Positions 50,594 to 60,853 of a stretch of DNA of 64,000 nucleotides are shown here, piece by piece. Location: assembly GCA_034669965.1 (NCBI GenBank), contig JAXMOK010000011.1, positions 32,805 to 96,804 of the forward strand. Reading direction: 5' to 3'. The notes under the pieces were generated by a model. The model did no database searches. It saw only the letters and a list, made by a program, of their open reading frames with translations, and was not told where the DNA came from. A program made the position numbers and the translations under genes. The DNA is from HXMU1420-13 sp034669965 (lineage in GTDB: Bacteria; Bacteroidota; Rhodothermia; Balneolales; Balneolaceae). Position 1 is the stretch's first letter. Every line of letters begins with the position of its first letter.

Positions 50594-50956
50594 TCAGTCT
50601 CGTGCTTTAAAACTTGGGTTTTGAATTATACCAAAGGTGTTTCCAAAAGGGTCGATGACAGTAGCTACATATACCTCGCCACCAACATGTATTACTTCTT
50701 CATCAGGAATTGCGCCCAATTTTAGTAGCATTTCCCAAGTCTCATTGATATCAGTTACACCCCAGTACACTACAGCTCCATCTTTACTGGGTGTACGCTT
50801 AGGTATTAGACCTAACTCGTAGCCACCAACGTCAAATCCTACGTAGTAGGCCTCATCGAAATAAGGTGGTTCTCCAAGAATTGCGGTATACCATTCTTTT
50901 GCTTCTTTTAGATCTGGTGCCGGATAAATAACAGTTCTTAGTCCTTTAAAACTCAT
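50594..50956 (-). CDS. VOC family protein (glyoxalase/bleomycin-resistance fold)
   Basis: A 120-residue single VOC module with GLRTVIYPAPDLKEAKEWYT, YVGFDVGGYELGLIP, VVYWGVTDINETWEMLLKLG and VATVIDPFGNTFGIIQNPSF. The usual N-terminal metal His is replaced (VIYPAP), so metal binding is doubtful. The family includes antibiotic-binding and isomerase proteins, and the role here is unknown. Its start overlaps the M14 peptidase stop by 4 nt. Confidence 0.9.
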   Translation of the reverse strand: MSFKGLRTVIYPAPDLKEAKEWYTAILGEPPYFDEAYYVGFDVGGYELGLIPKRTPSKDGAVVYWGVTDINETWEMLLKLGAIPDEEVIHVGGEVYVATVIDPFGNTFGIIQNPSFKARD

Positions 50957-52884
50957 TCTTCAGGTGTTCCAAGGGTGAATTCTTTTTCAATATATCCACC
51001 ACGGGTTGAGAGCACTTTTACCGTGCCTTTAGCGCCATCAATACCATTTAGTGTTACTTTAAAAACGGCCGATTTCGATTCGCCTGGCTCCGTGTATCCT
51101 AAATAAACCGTTTTGTCGTATAATTCCGGTGTAGTAATTTGAACCGGCGCATTTTCAAATCCTTTAGTGAGTTCTTCATCAAACTGAAGTTGTATGCGAT
51201 CTTCCTTCACAATTTTCACTAATTGCGCTTGTTTAAGGGCAACCGGCAAATTTCCTGTGTTCGCAATTTGTACCTCAATCTCATAAGTAGAACCATCGAT
51301 TTTGTTAATATCGATATTATTTAATGTGATTTGTGGCAATTCCAGTGCCATTGCCAGATTGAAGAGAGCCTGTTTTTTGGCCCAGTGTTCGAGCATCCAA
51401 GGCGGCCCATTTTGGCTAAAGAATTTAGGATGAAAGCCACCAATTTCAACTTCTCCAAGGGTTGGGTGATCAAAAGCTTCCCATTCTCTGAATCCGTTCC
51501 CGTCATTTTCTTCGTCATCCCAACGGAGGGCATCATAGTTGTCGTACACGCCGTCTCCATCGTAATCTTTCATAGCGCCGTTGTTCCAAAGTTCGTCGCC
51601 ATACCAAATCGAACCGAAATAAAAATATCCGAAATCAGGTCCATGCCCAAAGAGCGGGCTCGGTTTCGATGGATCCCCTGTAACACGATTAATTGGGTAG
51701 CGCGTCATGTACGTTTCGTATACATCACCTGCCCAAGGGTATTCAGTAATTTCGAGCCCAATCTCATCTAGTCGCTCATAAATTGCTAAGTCTTCGGGGT
51801 ACATTCGATCAGTGCTTTTTGATGTTGATGGCGGACGCAAGTGCATAGGTACGCGAGTATCCATCGAATTTACAACGGAGATATTTGGGTGTGATAGCAT
51901 CCACAAAACAACAGATTTCGATTCAGGCTCGCTGAGTGGAGCAGCGCCTGCACCGTATTGTGTGTAGCCCCTGCCTGTTAAATCGCCTCCTGGAACTGGA
52001 CGCCAGTTTTCGGCATAATTTCGATGAAGATCTAAACCACCAACGCCATCTTCATTATAATCACCATCTCCATCATTATCGATTCCTTCGCTGTATACGA
52101 AATGTGTTCCTTTTCCGGCAAGCACTCTAGTCATTAACCTACCAGAAGGATCTCTTGGATCGATGATGTAGTTTGCTTCTTCTAATTCATCCTCGTTTGC
52201 TTTTCTTCGGATGGAATACATAATCCCATCGCCGTCTAAATCCTCTTCATCATCTTCGTCTAGCAAGCCGTCGCGATCGTTATCATGAGGACGAACCGAG
52301 CTGCGATTTCTTTGTGCAGTGTGCAAGTATAAATTCGAACCATCAGGGTTATTTTGTGGGCGTAGGTAAATGGCTTTAGTATCGATTAGTTCTGTGATTG
52401 CATCGTCCTTGCCATAATTTTCTAACAAATGTTTGGTTAACCAAAGGATAGATTCGCTACTTGTAATCTCGCCACTGTGTCTGCCACCTTCGAAGTAGGC
52501 AGCAGGTTTGTCGGTATCTTTACCCGTCTCTTTATTGGTGATGGTCATCTGCAAGATGGGTCGACCTTCGAAACTACGCTCGATTTCGTATAAATCCACA
52601 ATATCAGGATACTCATCCGCCCATTTTTTATACCAATGATACATTACGTCAACGGTGTGATAGGTGTCGAAAGTTAGTTCATCACCGCCAACGTACTCAA
52701 CTTCGGGGTGTAGGTATTGAGGAAAAAAGCTAATGCCGTGGCGTTCGCCTGAAACGGTGTAGGTTGCAGAATCGGAATCTGATTCTGGCCAGGAGTATTT
52801 AGTAAACGTTCGCACATCTTGTGCGATTGATTGGGAAGCTAAACCCAGAAATAAGCTCAATAAAAGAATCCTTTTCATATTCAT
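50953..52884 (-). CDS. Secreted M14 metallocarboxypeptidase with inserted Ca-type acidic loops
   Basis: A protein of about 643 residues with signal peptide KRILLLSLFLGLASQSIA, then Q. The ATG at 52884 or the ATG two codons later (52878) is the start. The in-frame ATG at 52950 would place 22 unrelated residues before the signal. The catalytic part has the zinc pair in GGRHSGEITSSE and the third His in GLDLHRNYAENW. Three acidic D-x-D-G-D segments (NDRDGLLDEDDEEDLDGDGI, DNDGDGDYNEDGVGGLD, DYDGDGVYDNYD) are inserted, and these look like dockerin-type calcium loops. The C-terminal 150 residues are a beta domain. Probably extracellular peptide scavenging. Confidence 0.9.
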   Translation of the reverse strand: MNMKRILLLSLFLGLASQSIAQDVRTFTKYSWPESDSDSATYTVSGERHGISFFPQYLHPEVEYVGGDELTFDTYHTVDVMYHWYKKWADEYPDIVDLYEIERSFEGRPILQMTITNKETGKDTDKPAAYFEGGRHSGEITSSESILWLTKHLLENYGKDDAITELIDTKAIYLRPQNNPDGSNLYLHTAQRNRSSVRPHDNDRDGLLDEDDEEDLDGDGIMYSIRRKANEDELEEANYIIDPRDPSGRLMTRVLAGKGTHFVYSEGIDNDGDGDYNEDGVGGLDLHRNYAENWRPVPGGDLTGRGYTQYGAGAAPLSEPESKSVVLWMLSHPNISVVNSMDTRVPMHLRPPSTSKSTDRMYPEDLAIYERLDEIGLEITEYPWAGDVYETYMTRYPINRVTGDPSKPSPLFGHGPDFGYFYFGSIWYGDELWNNGAMKDYDGDGVYDNYDALRWDDEENDGNGFREWEAFDHPTLGEVEIGGFHPKFFSQNGPPWMLEHWAKKQALFNLAMALELPQITLNNIDINKIDGSTYEIEVQIANTGNLPVALKQAQLVKIVKEDRIQLQFDEELTKGFENAPVQITTPELYDKTVYLGYTEPGESKSAVFKVTLNGIDGAKGTVKVLSTRGGYIEKEFTLGTPEE

Positions 52885-52926
52885 GGTTTTATTAATGAAA
52901 GTGAAAAGGAATGGAAGTTTAGGGAA

Positions 52927-52961
52927 ATAAAAAAGCCTCAATGGTATCACCCAATTGAGGC
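52927..52961 (-). terminator. Rho-independent terminator after the DUF4402-like gene
   Basis: On the minus strand GCCTCAAT/ATTGAGGC with an 11-nt loop runs into a T-rich tail. It lies 27 nt after the stop at 52988. Confidence 0.88.
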
Positions 52962-52987
52962 ATAGGGTACAGAATAAAATGGTGTGC

Positions 52988-53395
52988 TTAAAAATATGTA
53001 ATAGTGGTTGTTAGTGTGCCTTCGTATGTGCCGCGTAAGTTTGCTAATTCAGATCCAAAGTTTGCTCCCAACTTGATCGAGTGAACATCATCTGTAACAC
53101 TTGAAGTACTGTCAGAATTGATAGTTATGCTTTCGCCAAATTGATTGGTAATTACTACCGATTCCTGATTCGAAACGTCAGCGTCTAAATGCTTTGGGGT
53201 TGTAATTTCGAACCCACCTTCTGTTACGGTGTTATTATCGAAGTTGATGTCTACCGAGTTTACCTCGCTAAGCGTTACCCCGCTAACAACAGTTACCGAA
53301 ACATTCATCACTGCTGTCGCAGACTTCTGAGCTGAAATATTTGTGCTCACTAACAACAGTGTGATGAATGTCCAGTAAATGTTAATTGCTCTCAT
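52988..53395 (-). CDS. Secreted DUF4402-like (fimbrial/SCPU-type) protein
   Basis: A 135-residue exported protein with signal peptide RAINIYWTFITLLLVSTNIS, then AQ. The mature part is all-beta, with a C-terminal strand NLRGTYEGTLTTTITYF that matches the G-x-Y-x-G-T-x-T-v-T-v-x-Y end of DUF4402 and CsuA-like fimbrial subunits. It is monocistronic between its own terminator and the intergenic region shared with the giant surface protein. A surface-fibre or pilus subunit is plausible, but no usher or chaperone gene is in view. Confidence 0.7.
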   Translation of the reverse strand: MRAINIYWTFITLLLVSTNISAQKSATAVMNVSVTVVSGVTLSEVNSVDINFDNNTVTEGGFEITTPKHLDADVSNQESVVITNQFGESITINSDSTSSVTDDVHSIKLGANFGSELANLRGTYEGTLTTTITYF

Positions 53396-53696
53396 GACCA
53401 GTATGTTTTGTTTCTCTTGACTTATTTGTCTCTGACTCTCTCTGCGTCAAATATATTAAGAATCTCTAACATTAAAAAATTTTAATTAATGTTTTTTTCT
53501 GTCATTCCTTTTGATTCGGTCAATAAATCATTGAAATAACTGCATATGAAGAGATAAAATATTTTTTAAGATTTTCTAATGTTTACTACATGATCATGTA
53601 GAAATGAGATTTATGACCGATAAAAAATGAGAAACGGTATCATTGCACTTATAAAATCATTACAATTACCACGAACATTTTAGAAGACATTATTTT
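53396..53696. other. AT-rich divergent promoter region
   Basis: A region of 301 nt between the divergent DUF4402-like and giant-protein genes. It is strongly AT-rich and holds a perfect 16-bp palindrome (listed separately). I see no small gene, RNA or further repeats. Confidence 0.6.
53586..53601. promoter_or_regulatory. Perfect 16-bp palindrome upstream of the giant surface-protein gene
   Basis: CTACATGA/TCATGTAG without spacer, 95 nt upstream of the ATG at 53697 and 190 nt upstream of the divergent start. It is a plausible operator for a dimeric regulator acting on one or both genes. Confidence 0.45.
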
Positions 53697-56600
53697 ATGA
53701 AAGGGGTACTACTGAGAATTAGCTTGGCTATTCTAATCGCTATAACTGCGAATTCACTAAACGCACAAACATTTATTCTTAAACCTGCTGAGCTTCAGAA
53801 CTCAAATGGTGGGTTTAGTACTAAACTTCTGATAAAGAGGGATAAAGTATTTCGGCTTACTTGGTTGCAACCAGATGAGTCTGCGCTAAACTTGAATGGA
53901 GCAAATGCTAAGGTAATAATCGGTCGTACATCTAATACCTATGATTTGCTTGAAGAAAATGTATCAGGTGTAAATCAACAGTTTGTTGCTGATGATCTTG
54001 GTTTAACACCCGGCCGATATTATGCACGTGTTACAAACTCAACTAAACTAACGACAACAGAAATTCAAGCGGAATTTGAGGCTGATCCTAGCGGGGTTGT
54101 TTTTTCCAATGAAATTCAGTTAATAATAGAAGCGAATGAAGCCCCTTCTATTACTGCGCCTCGAGGCTCAATTGATAATTCTTCACCTGTATTTCAATGG
54201 ACAGCGGTATCCGGAGTACCTTCCTATTGGTTAATCTTATCTAGTACTCCTTTTGATATCGTAGAGAATGAAAGTGGTGAAGTAGCTATCGAGGGGGCAA
54301 CTATTGTATGGCAATATATAACAAAAAACACGACTGCGAATTATGGTGATATAAATTACCAATCACCATTTAATGATGAAGCCCCACCTTTGAACTCGGG
54401 TCAGGAGTACAGCTATACTATATTGAATGTTTATGAGGAGAATAACCCAGGTTATACAAGTCCCGTTTTCGGTGGTATTGTACCTTTTACTTTTGTTGAT
54501 CCTGATGCGGTGCCGGTTACTACTTTGCTTTCACCTACAGTTGATGAAGTGTTTTTCTCAGAAGAAACCATAACGTTTACTTGGGATGAGGTTTCTGAAG
54601 CAACAAATTACACCGTAAATTTACTGCAAGTAGTGAAGCAGCAAGGCATTGACGTTACCCTTCCAATTTGGTCAAGCACCACTACAAATACATTAATTGA
54701 ATACCCCGCTATTGATAATTTAAAAAATGGAAGATATCAATGGAATGTTACTACTAACAATAATAGTGGTGGTGGTTCGACAAGCCAAAGCAGGTTTTTC
54801 ACATATAATGTAGAAACAGGTGAATTTGGTGCAAGTATACGTTCGAGTGATGATAATTCAATTATATTAGGCGTTGAACTTACTGCCAGAGCAATCTCAG
54901 GTGGTGTAACCCCTTCAATACCATATTTTGTTCAAGAAAGTAGTCACAGCGATAGTTTAGTTGCCGGTACTTATGAGTTCACTGCAACTAAAGAAGGCTT
55001 TGAGACAAATAGTGGTGAATACACAATTAGAGATGATCAGCGGACAAATTTTACACTTAAATTAACCCCGCTACCATCAACTATTAATGGGGTGGTGCGT
55101 GATGATGCCGGTGAGGTTGTTGCTGATGCACAAGTAAGTATAGAAGCAATTTCAGGTGATTTCGAAGATGATATTGTCACTGATATTAATGGCGAATTTT
55201 CTATTTCATTAGACCAAGGCAGTTATTCAGCTAGTGTAAGTAAAACTGGGTACATAAGTGCGGATGAACAGAGTGTGACCGTTGGCTTAAATGAACAAAA
55301 AGCATTTGGCGAAGCCTTTGTATTAATAAATGATGAGGCGACAGTATCTGGTTATGTGTTTAACGAGGATGGTGAGGCAATTCAACGTGCAAAAGTAAGA
55401 ATTACTAATGGTGATTTTACTTATGAGGCCAACACAAATGGAGATGGGTTATATCAATTTACTGTAGCTAGTGGTAGTTGGACTCTTTCAACTGAAAAAA
55501 TAGGTTTCGTAAAACCATCTGATCAAGAAGTTACTCTCTCAACAGGTGATGTATTACAAAATCAGGATTTTGTATTGACAGGTAATGCAAATCAAGTTAC
55601 TGGCTTTGTTAGAGAACAAATAACAAATAGTGACGGTACAGTTGGTAGTAGTATTTTTGAAGGTGTAATAGTAAAAGCTATTCCAAATGTTGGTGAACCA
55701 ATTAGTACGGTATCTGGTAGAAATGGACAATACACATTATCACTAAAAAGTGGTTCTTACACCATCGAAGCTATTGAAGATAATTATACTTCAAATGTAG
55801 ACCGAGAACTAGTAATAGGAATTGCGGTAGGCGAAACTATTTCTGGTATTGATTTCGAGCTGATTCCAAATCCGAGTTCTATTGCAGGTACGGTTACATT
55901 ACCGGATGGAAATGGAGTTGCAGATGCAACCGTTTCTATAAACGGTGTAGGTTCGGTAGAAACTTCTGGTAGTGGATTTTATGAATTAAGTGTTCCTGAA
56001 GGTGAGCATGAAATTACGGTTAATAAAACAGGATTAGTTTCTCCTGAACCACGAACAATTTCAGTAGCAGTTGGGCAAGAGTTAACAGGTGTTGATTTTC
56101 AAATGACACCAAATGCCGGAACTGTTTCGGGTAAAATAACTGCCGGTGGTGAAGCCTTATCAAATGTACGGTTAACAGCTATCAATACTAACACAGGTAA
56201 TACCACTTCAATTACAAATAATTTAAATGGTACTTATTCATTTAACTTAAATTCAGGTAGTTGGTACATAAAGGCTACTAAGTCAGGATTTATTGGCGAT
56301 TCAACCAATGTTTTAACAGTGGGGCCAGGCCAACAGTTGGTAAATCAAAATTTAACTCTAATTGAAAACCTAACTACACTACGAGGTACCATTACTGATG
56401 GGACTAATGCCTTAAGAAATGCTTCGGTTTCAATCACAAAACCAGACGATGATACTTTTGAACAAAGTACGGTAACACAGGTAAATGGAACCTATGCATT
56501 TTCATTGCCGGCAGGTGAGATTTATACTATTAGATCTACAAAGAATGGGTACAAATCAAAATCATCATCTACCAACGAACTAGTACCCGGCGAAACGGTT

Positions 56601-59600
56601 GTTTACGATTTTAGCCTAGATGCTAATCCAAGTTCGGTGGCAGGGAAAGTTACAGTTGAAGGATCTGATGTTCTATCAAAAGCTAAAGTAATTGCATTTT
56701 CTACGAATGGAAATGCTGTTGATAGTACAGAAACAGCATCAGATGGTACATATTTACTTGGGCTAGATCCGGGGAACTACACACTTAAAACTACGAAAGC
56801 CGGATATACACAAGCTGAAACGAGCACGTCGTTAAGTATTGGGCAAAATCTGACAGGAATAAACCTAGATGTAGATGAGAATTTTGCATTCATAAGTGGA
56901 ACTATAACGGATGGAAATGGCACCGGTATAGATCAAACGTTTATCAGTTTACAAAAAACTGGTGGTAAAGGTGCCTCAGCATTAACCGATCAGGAAGGAA
57001 GTTTTAGTTTAACGAGATTAACGGCGGGCACTTTTACTATCGAAATTAGTAAAACAGGGTTCATAACTAAGCGTGAGACATTTACTTTAAAAGATGGTGA
57101 CTTTTTAAATCTGGATCGTCAATTAGATGCAAAAAATGGAAGTATTACAGGTTCGATATCAGATGAGAATGGCATCTCTTTAGGCGATGCTACTGTTACC
57201 GCAACTAATACCGACGGGATCACTTACACTGCGATTTCCGATGCGAATGGGGCTTATACCTTTAATACCGTTGAGCCATCTACCTACTCGGTGAATGCAG
57301 CAAAGACCGGTTATACTACTTCTGATCCAACAAGTACAGTTGTCACGTTAGATGAGTTAAACGTTACTGATGTTGATGTATCAAACCTGATCCCCAATAA
57401 TGGAGTGATACAGGGAACGATTACAAATACGGTTTCAGGAGATCCGATTAAAGATGTTCAAGTTTCGGCGAATGGTACACGAGGCTCCGGTTTTGCTATA
57501 ACATCAGCAAGTGGGCAATTTGAAATAACCAACCTTATCCCGTCTGACTACACATTAATAAGTAGCTTAGATGGTTTTAAATCAGACACAGTTTCGATTA
57601 CGATAGATCCTGAAAATCCAACATTTGTAACTAGTAGTAATCTCCTTCAAAATAACGGAACCATTGTAGGAACGGTTACAGATACGGATAATGAAGTCCT
57701 TCCATTTAGAGTAACTGTTGTGGCATCAAGTGCAACGGAGTCGTTTACAACTCAAACCAACGAAAGTGGTGAGTTTGCTTTTGAAGGCGTAGAAACGGGA
57801 GTTAGTTATTCCATCGAAACTGACATTTACCGAGAGGGTTACGAAAATATTGTAACTGAAATCGAGGTGCCTCTTGGTGCCGATGAAGTCTCGCTTGACG
57901 ACAATTTAGAAGTGATTGTAAAGCAAGGTATAATTAGTGGTAATGCCGGTATTAATGCTGCGAGTGTTAAGCTTCTAAATGCAGATACCAAGCAGATTAT
58001 AGATTTGGCAAATTCAAATTCAAGCGGTGGATTTAAATTCGAGTTTCTTGAAGCAGGTAGATATCAAGTTGTAGCAAATCGTCTAGGCTATATATTTTCA
58101 CCGGATACCTCAGATGTTTTTGAGTTAAGCGGAGATGGAAGTAGAACACAGAATTTTAATGCTCAGGCTAATATTGGGACCATTGCAGTGGTTGCCAATG
58201 GTAGCGATGGCAACAAGCAATCAAATGTTGATGTAACAATAGTATCTGCTGATACCACCGTAATTCTATCAAAGAAAACAGGAAATAATGGGGTTGCATT
58301 ATTTAGTGATATTAAAGCGGGTACCGAATACACCATCAGAGCATCGAAGAATAATTTCTCAACCGATCCTGAAGTGAATAATGTTACACTCAATTCGGGC
58401 GATTCTACTTCAGTAAGTTTTACACTATTGGCAAACGCATCAGCAATTACGGGAACTGTAAAACAAGACAACGGGACTTCGACTTCTAATCTTCGAAGTG
58501 TAGATATACTTGCAACACAATCTTCGACTGGGCAAAGTTTTAGTGCCACTTCAAATAGTTCAGGCGTCTATACTTTGAGTAATCTACCTGCAGGCAATTA
58601 CGAAGTTACAGCTGAACGAGAAGGGTTTACAAGAGATACCGTTTCTGTAACTCTAACTGCCGGTACCGATGCAACCGCTGACGATTTAGTATTAAATCAA
58701 GCTTCAGCAGATGTGCGAGGAATTGTGCGATATAAAGGTGACGGAGTACAAGGTATTACCGTTGAGGCACTTTCCGGGTCTTCAATCAAAACTACAACCA
58801 GTGCCAGTGGTCGATTTAGATTTAGTACGCTACCCGTAAAAACTGGGGCAAATGATACTACTGTTTATCAGATAAAAGTAAAATCAGGCTTATTCAGTAA
58901 AAGTTATACCATAAGATTGACTGTTGCTGATATCGGTAAACGTAAAAATTTACCTACTACTAATTTGCCGAGTGGACAAATTAACTTACTAGTAACAGAC
59001 GGTGTTAAACCACTCGAAGGTGCAACATTGGAATTTGGAATTTCAGGAGGTGAATCCAATCAAATAGTAACTGGTTCTGATGGTAGTTTCGAGTCGGACG
59101 ATAATCTGCGTAAAGCAACGTATGTAGTTGCCGTTTCGAAAAGTGGATATCTAATTCCTAAGAATACCATACGAATTCCATTGCCAACCGATACTACTGT
59201 TATCGAAAATGAAGTAGCAATTCCGTTCAGACAATTAACAGTGCCTAAAATATTAGCTGACGAGCAGACATCGGTTAGAGTAGTTAATACTAACGGGTAC
59301 GATAATTCCGGAGTTTCAGGTGAGCTTTATTATAAAAAAGCATCACAAACATCGTTTCAATTAGTAACGATGACACTAGCGGGAGATACGCTAACAGCAG
59401 CAATCCCTGCTATAAATTCTACCGAACAAGTATCGTTTTATACTTCTATTACGGATACCGTGGCAGGTAATGTTTTTGTGAGTAATCAACGTACCATTAC
59501 GCCGCTTGCAAGTGGAATATTAACCAATGTTCGTTTAACTCCATCTGTGAATGGCCAAACATTAAGAGTTGGTGAAACCTATAACTTGCAAATGTTAGTA

Positions 59601-60848
59601 CGTGACGGAGTTAATAAATCACTAGCAGAAAAATTTGAAGGTGATGATGCATTAGGTGAAGTAACGGTTGCCAATCTATCTGATACAACTGGTATAGAAC
59701 TAACAAATACTTCCGGTACTACCATCAGGCTGAAAACTTTAAAAAGCGGAACCTATAAGCTAAAAGCATCTGCTAAACTGAACGGTAGTATTGTAAATGC
59801 AAATGTAAGCTTTACAGTTAATGAAATTCCGCTGGAGAGCATTTTGGTAAACAGTCCGGCCAAGCAGTTGGATAATTCAGCTTCACACGTATTTTCATAT
59901 TCAGCCATCGACACTTCGGGTAGCACCGTGCTATTGGGTGAAAGCTTGCAATGGAGTATCGACCCACCAAATTTTGGCAGTATCGATAACAGAGGGGTAT
60001 TTATTCCTACTGCAAATACCTTTTTTGGATCCTTCGTCATTTCAGCGAGTGATTCCATTTCGGGCTTAACCGGCAGCACTGAAAGTGTAGACTTGGTTGC
60101 CAAAGTGAAACCAGATGAAGCCTATACATTTACCAACGGTGGTGGTCTGGAGCTTCAATTACCTGCCGGATCTGTTGAGTTTACCTCACAGATCTCGTTA
60201 ACTGAAACCAATCCGCCACCCACAAAGAAATTTGTGTTTGCACAAAGCTCGGATCAAAGTTATACCGTAGGCGATCGCATTTATGTATTCTCATTCTCGG
60301 GAAGTGAGCTCAAGTCGTCAGCTCAACTTACACTTCCAGTCGATACTACAATCTCGGAACTAAACACCGGTGAGCGTGAAATTGCACGATTCAATTTTAC
60401 TACCCTACAGTGGGAAGTGTTCGAAAACATCACAGCTAAAAACATTTCGAATTTAGCAGGTTCAGTTAGTACCGAGCGACTTGGGCAATTTGCAGTGCTA
60501 GCGGCTAACGAGCCACTTGGTATTCGAAATGCAGCCGTTTTACCGAGTCCATTCTCCCCCGATATCGGTCCGGTAAAAATCGGGTATTGGCTCGATACTG
60601 CATTCCCGCCGGCTAAGGTGACCATAAAAATATTCAATATTCGTGGAGAGTTAGTTCGAACACTGCTCGAGAACGATCTGCAACAACCCGGGAGGTATGG
60701 ATCGCGATCAAGCGCTAAAGAAATCCTTTGGGATGGCCTGACAGATGCAGGTAACATGGCTAGAAACGGGCGATATATTGTCCAAATCACAGCCAAAGAT
60801 CAACAAGCAGAAGAAGTTCAACTATTACAAGTAATCCTAATCAAGTAA
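53697..60848 (+). CDS. Giant multidomain surface protein with about 16 CarboxypepD-reg-like repeats and FlgD-like C-terminus
   Basis: A 2383-residue exported protein with a signal peptide ending ANSLNAQ (about 25). Residues about 30-380 hold three fibronectin/Ig-like domains. From about 460 to 1830 there are 16 or so units of 75-90 residues of the carboxypeptidase-regulatory-like/PEGA type (INGVVRDDAGEVVADAQVSI, VSGYVFNEDGEAIQRAKVRI, IAGTVTLPDGNGVADATVSI, ITGSISDENGISLGDATVTA and others), each with a G-x-Y/F-x-x-x-x-x-K-x-G-Y/F signature. Big-2/Ig-like domains follow (about 1940-2150), and a FlgD-Ig-like C-terminal domain (about 2281-2383, LPSPFSPDIGPVKIGYW to RNGRYIVQITAKD) replaces a classical T9SS tail. 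It is first in an operon with PorV/PorQ-like and barrel genes. A stalk-like adhesin or matrix protein is likely, and its ligand is unknown. Confidence 0.93.
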   Translation: MKGVLLRISLAILIAITANSLNAQTFILKPAELQNSNGGFSTKLLIKRDKVFRLTWLQPDESALNLNGANAKVIIGRTSNTYDLLEENVSGVNQQFVADDLGLTPGRYYARVTNSTKLTTTEIQAEFEADPSGVVFSNEIQLIIEANEAPSITAPRGSIDNSSPVFQWTAVSGVPSYWLILSSTPFDIVENESGEVAIEGATIVWQYITKNTTANYGDINYQSPFNDEAPPLNSGQEYSYTILNVYEENNPGYTSPVFGGIVPFTFVDPDAVPVTTLLSPTVDEVFFSEETITFTWDEVSEATNYTVNLLQVVKQQGIDVTLPIWSSTTTNTLIEYPAIDNLKNGRYQWNVTTNNNSGGGSTSQSRFFTYNVETGEFGASIRSSDDNSIILGVELTARAISGGVTPSIPYFVQESSHSDSLVAGTYEFTATKEGFETNSGEYTIRDDQRTNFTLKLTPLPSTINGVVRDDAGEVVADAQVSIEAISGDFEDDIVTDINGEFSISLDQGSYSASVSKTGYISADEQSVTVGLNEQKAFGEAFVLINDEATVSGYVFNEDGEAIQRAKVRITNGDFTYEANTNGDGLYQFTVASGSWTLSTEKIGFVKPSDQEVTLSTGDVLQNQDFVLTGNANQVTGFVREQITNSDGTVGSSIFEGVIVKAIPNVGEPISTVSGRNGQYTLSLKSGSYTIEAIEDNYTSNVDRELVIGIAVGETISGIDFELIPNPSSIAGTVTLPDGNGVADATVSINGVGSVETSGSGFYELSVPEGEHEITVNKTGLVSPEPRTISVAVGQELTGVDFQMTPNAGTVSGKITAGGEALSNVRLTAINTNTGNTTSITNNLNGTYSFNLNSGSWYIKATKSGFIGDSTNVLTVGPGQQLVNQNLTLIENLTTLRGTITDGTNALRNASVSITKPDDDTFEQSTVTQVNGTYAFSLPAGEIYTIRSTKNGYKSKSSSTNELVPGETVVYDFSLDANPSSVAGKVTVEGSDVLSKAKVIAFSTNGNAVDSTETASDGTYLLGLDPGNYTLKTTKAGYTQAETSTSLSIGQNLTGINLDVDENFAFISGTITDGNGTGIDQTFISLQKTGGKGASALTDQEGSFSLTRLTAGTFTIEISKTGFITKRETFTLKDGDFLNLDRQLDAKNGSITGSISDENGISLGDATVTATNTDGITYTAISDANGAYTFNTVEPSTYSVNAAKTGYTTSDPTSTVVTLDELNVTDVDVSNLIPNNGVIQGTITNTVSGDPIKDVQVSANGTRGSGFAITSASGQFEITNLIPSDYTLISSLDGFKSDTVSITIDPENPTFVTSSNLLQNNGTIVGTVTDTDNEVLPFRVTVVASSATESFTTQTNESGEFAFEGVETGVSYSIETDIYREGYENIVTEIEVPLGADEVSLDDNLEVIVKQGIISGNAGINAASVKLLNADTKQIIDLANSNSSGGFKFEFLEAGRYQVVANRLGYIFSPDTSDVFELSGDGSRTQNFNAQANIGTIAVVANGSDGNKQSNVDVTIVSADTTVILSKKTGNNGVALFSDIKAGTEYTIRASKNNFSTDPEVNNVTLNSGDSTSVSFTLLANASAITGTVKQDNGTSTSNLRSVDILATQSSTGQSFSATSNSSGVYTLSNLPAGNYEVTAEREGFTRDTVSVTLTAGTDATADDLVLNQASADVRGIVRYKGDGVQGITVEALSGSSIKTTTSASGRFRFSTLPVKTGANDTTVYQIKVKSGLFSKSYTIRLTVADIGKRKNLPTTNLPSGQINLLVTDGVKPLEGATLEFGISGGESNQIVTGSDGSFESDDNLRKATYVVAVSKSGYLIPKNTIRIPLPTDTTVIENEVAIPFRQLTVPKILADEQTSVRVVNTNGYDNSGVSGELYYKKASQTSFQLVTMTLAGDTLTAAIPAINSTEQVSFYTSITDTVAGNVFVSNQRTITPLASGILTNVRLTPSVNGQTLRVGETYNLQMLVRDGVNKSLAEKFEGDDALGEVTVANLSDTTGIELTNTSGTTIRLKTLKSGTYKLKASAKLNGSIVNANVSFTVNEIPLESILVNSPAKQLDNSASHVFSYSAIDTSGSTVLLGESLQWSIDPPNFGSIDNRGVFIPTANTFFGSFVISASDSISGLTGSTESVDLVAKVKPDEAYTFTNGGGLELQLPAGSVEFTSQISLTETNPPPTKKFVFAQSSDQSYTVGDRIYVFSFSGSELKSSAQLTLPVDTTISELNTGEREIARFNFTTLQWEVFENITAKNISNLAGSVSTERLGQFAVLAANEPLGIRNAAVLPSPFSPDIGPVKIGYWLDTAFPPAKVTIKIFNIRGELVRTLLENDLQQPGRYGSRSSAKEILWDGLTDAGNMARNGRYIVQITAKDQQAEEVQLLQVILIK

Positions 60849-60853
60849 GCACT

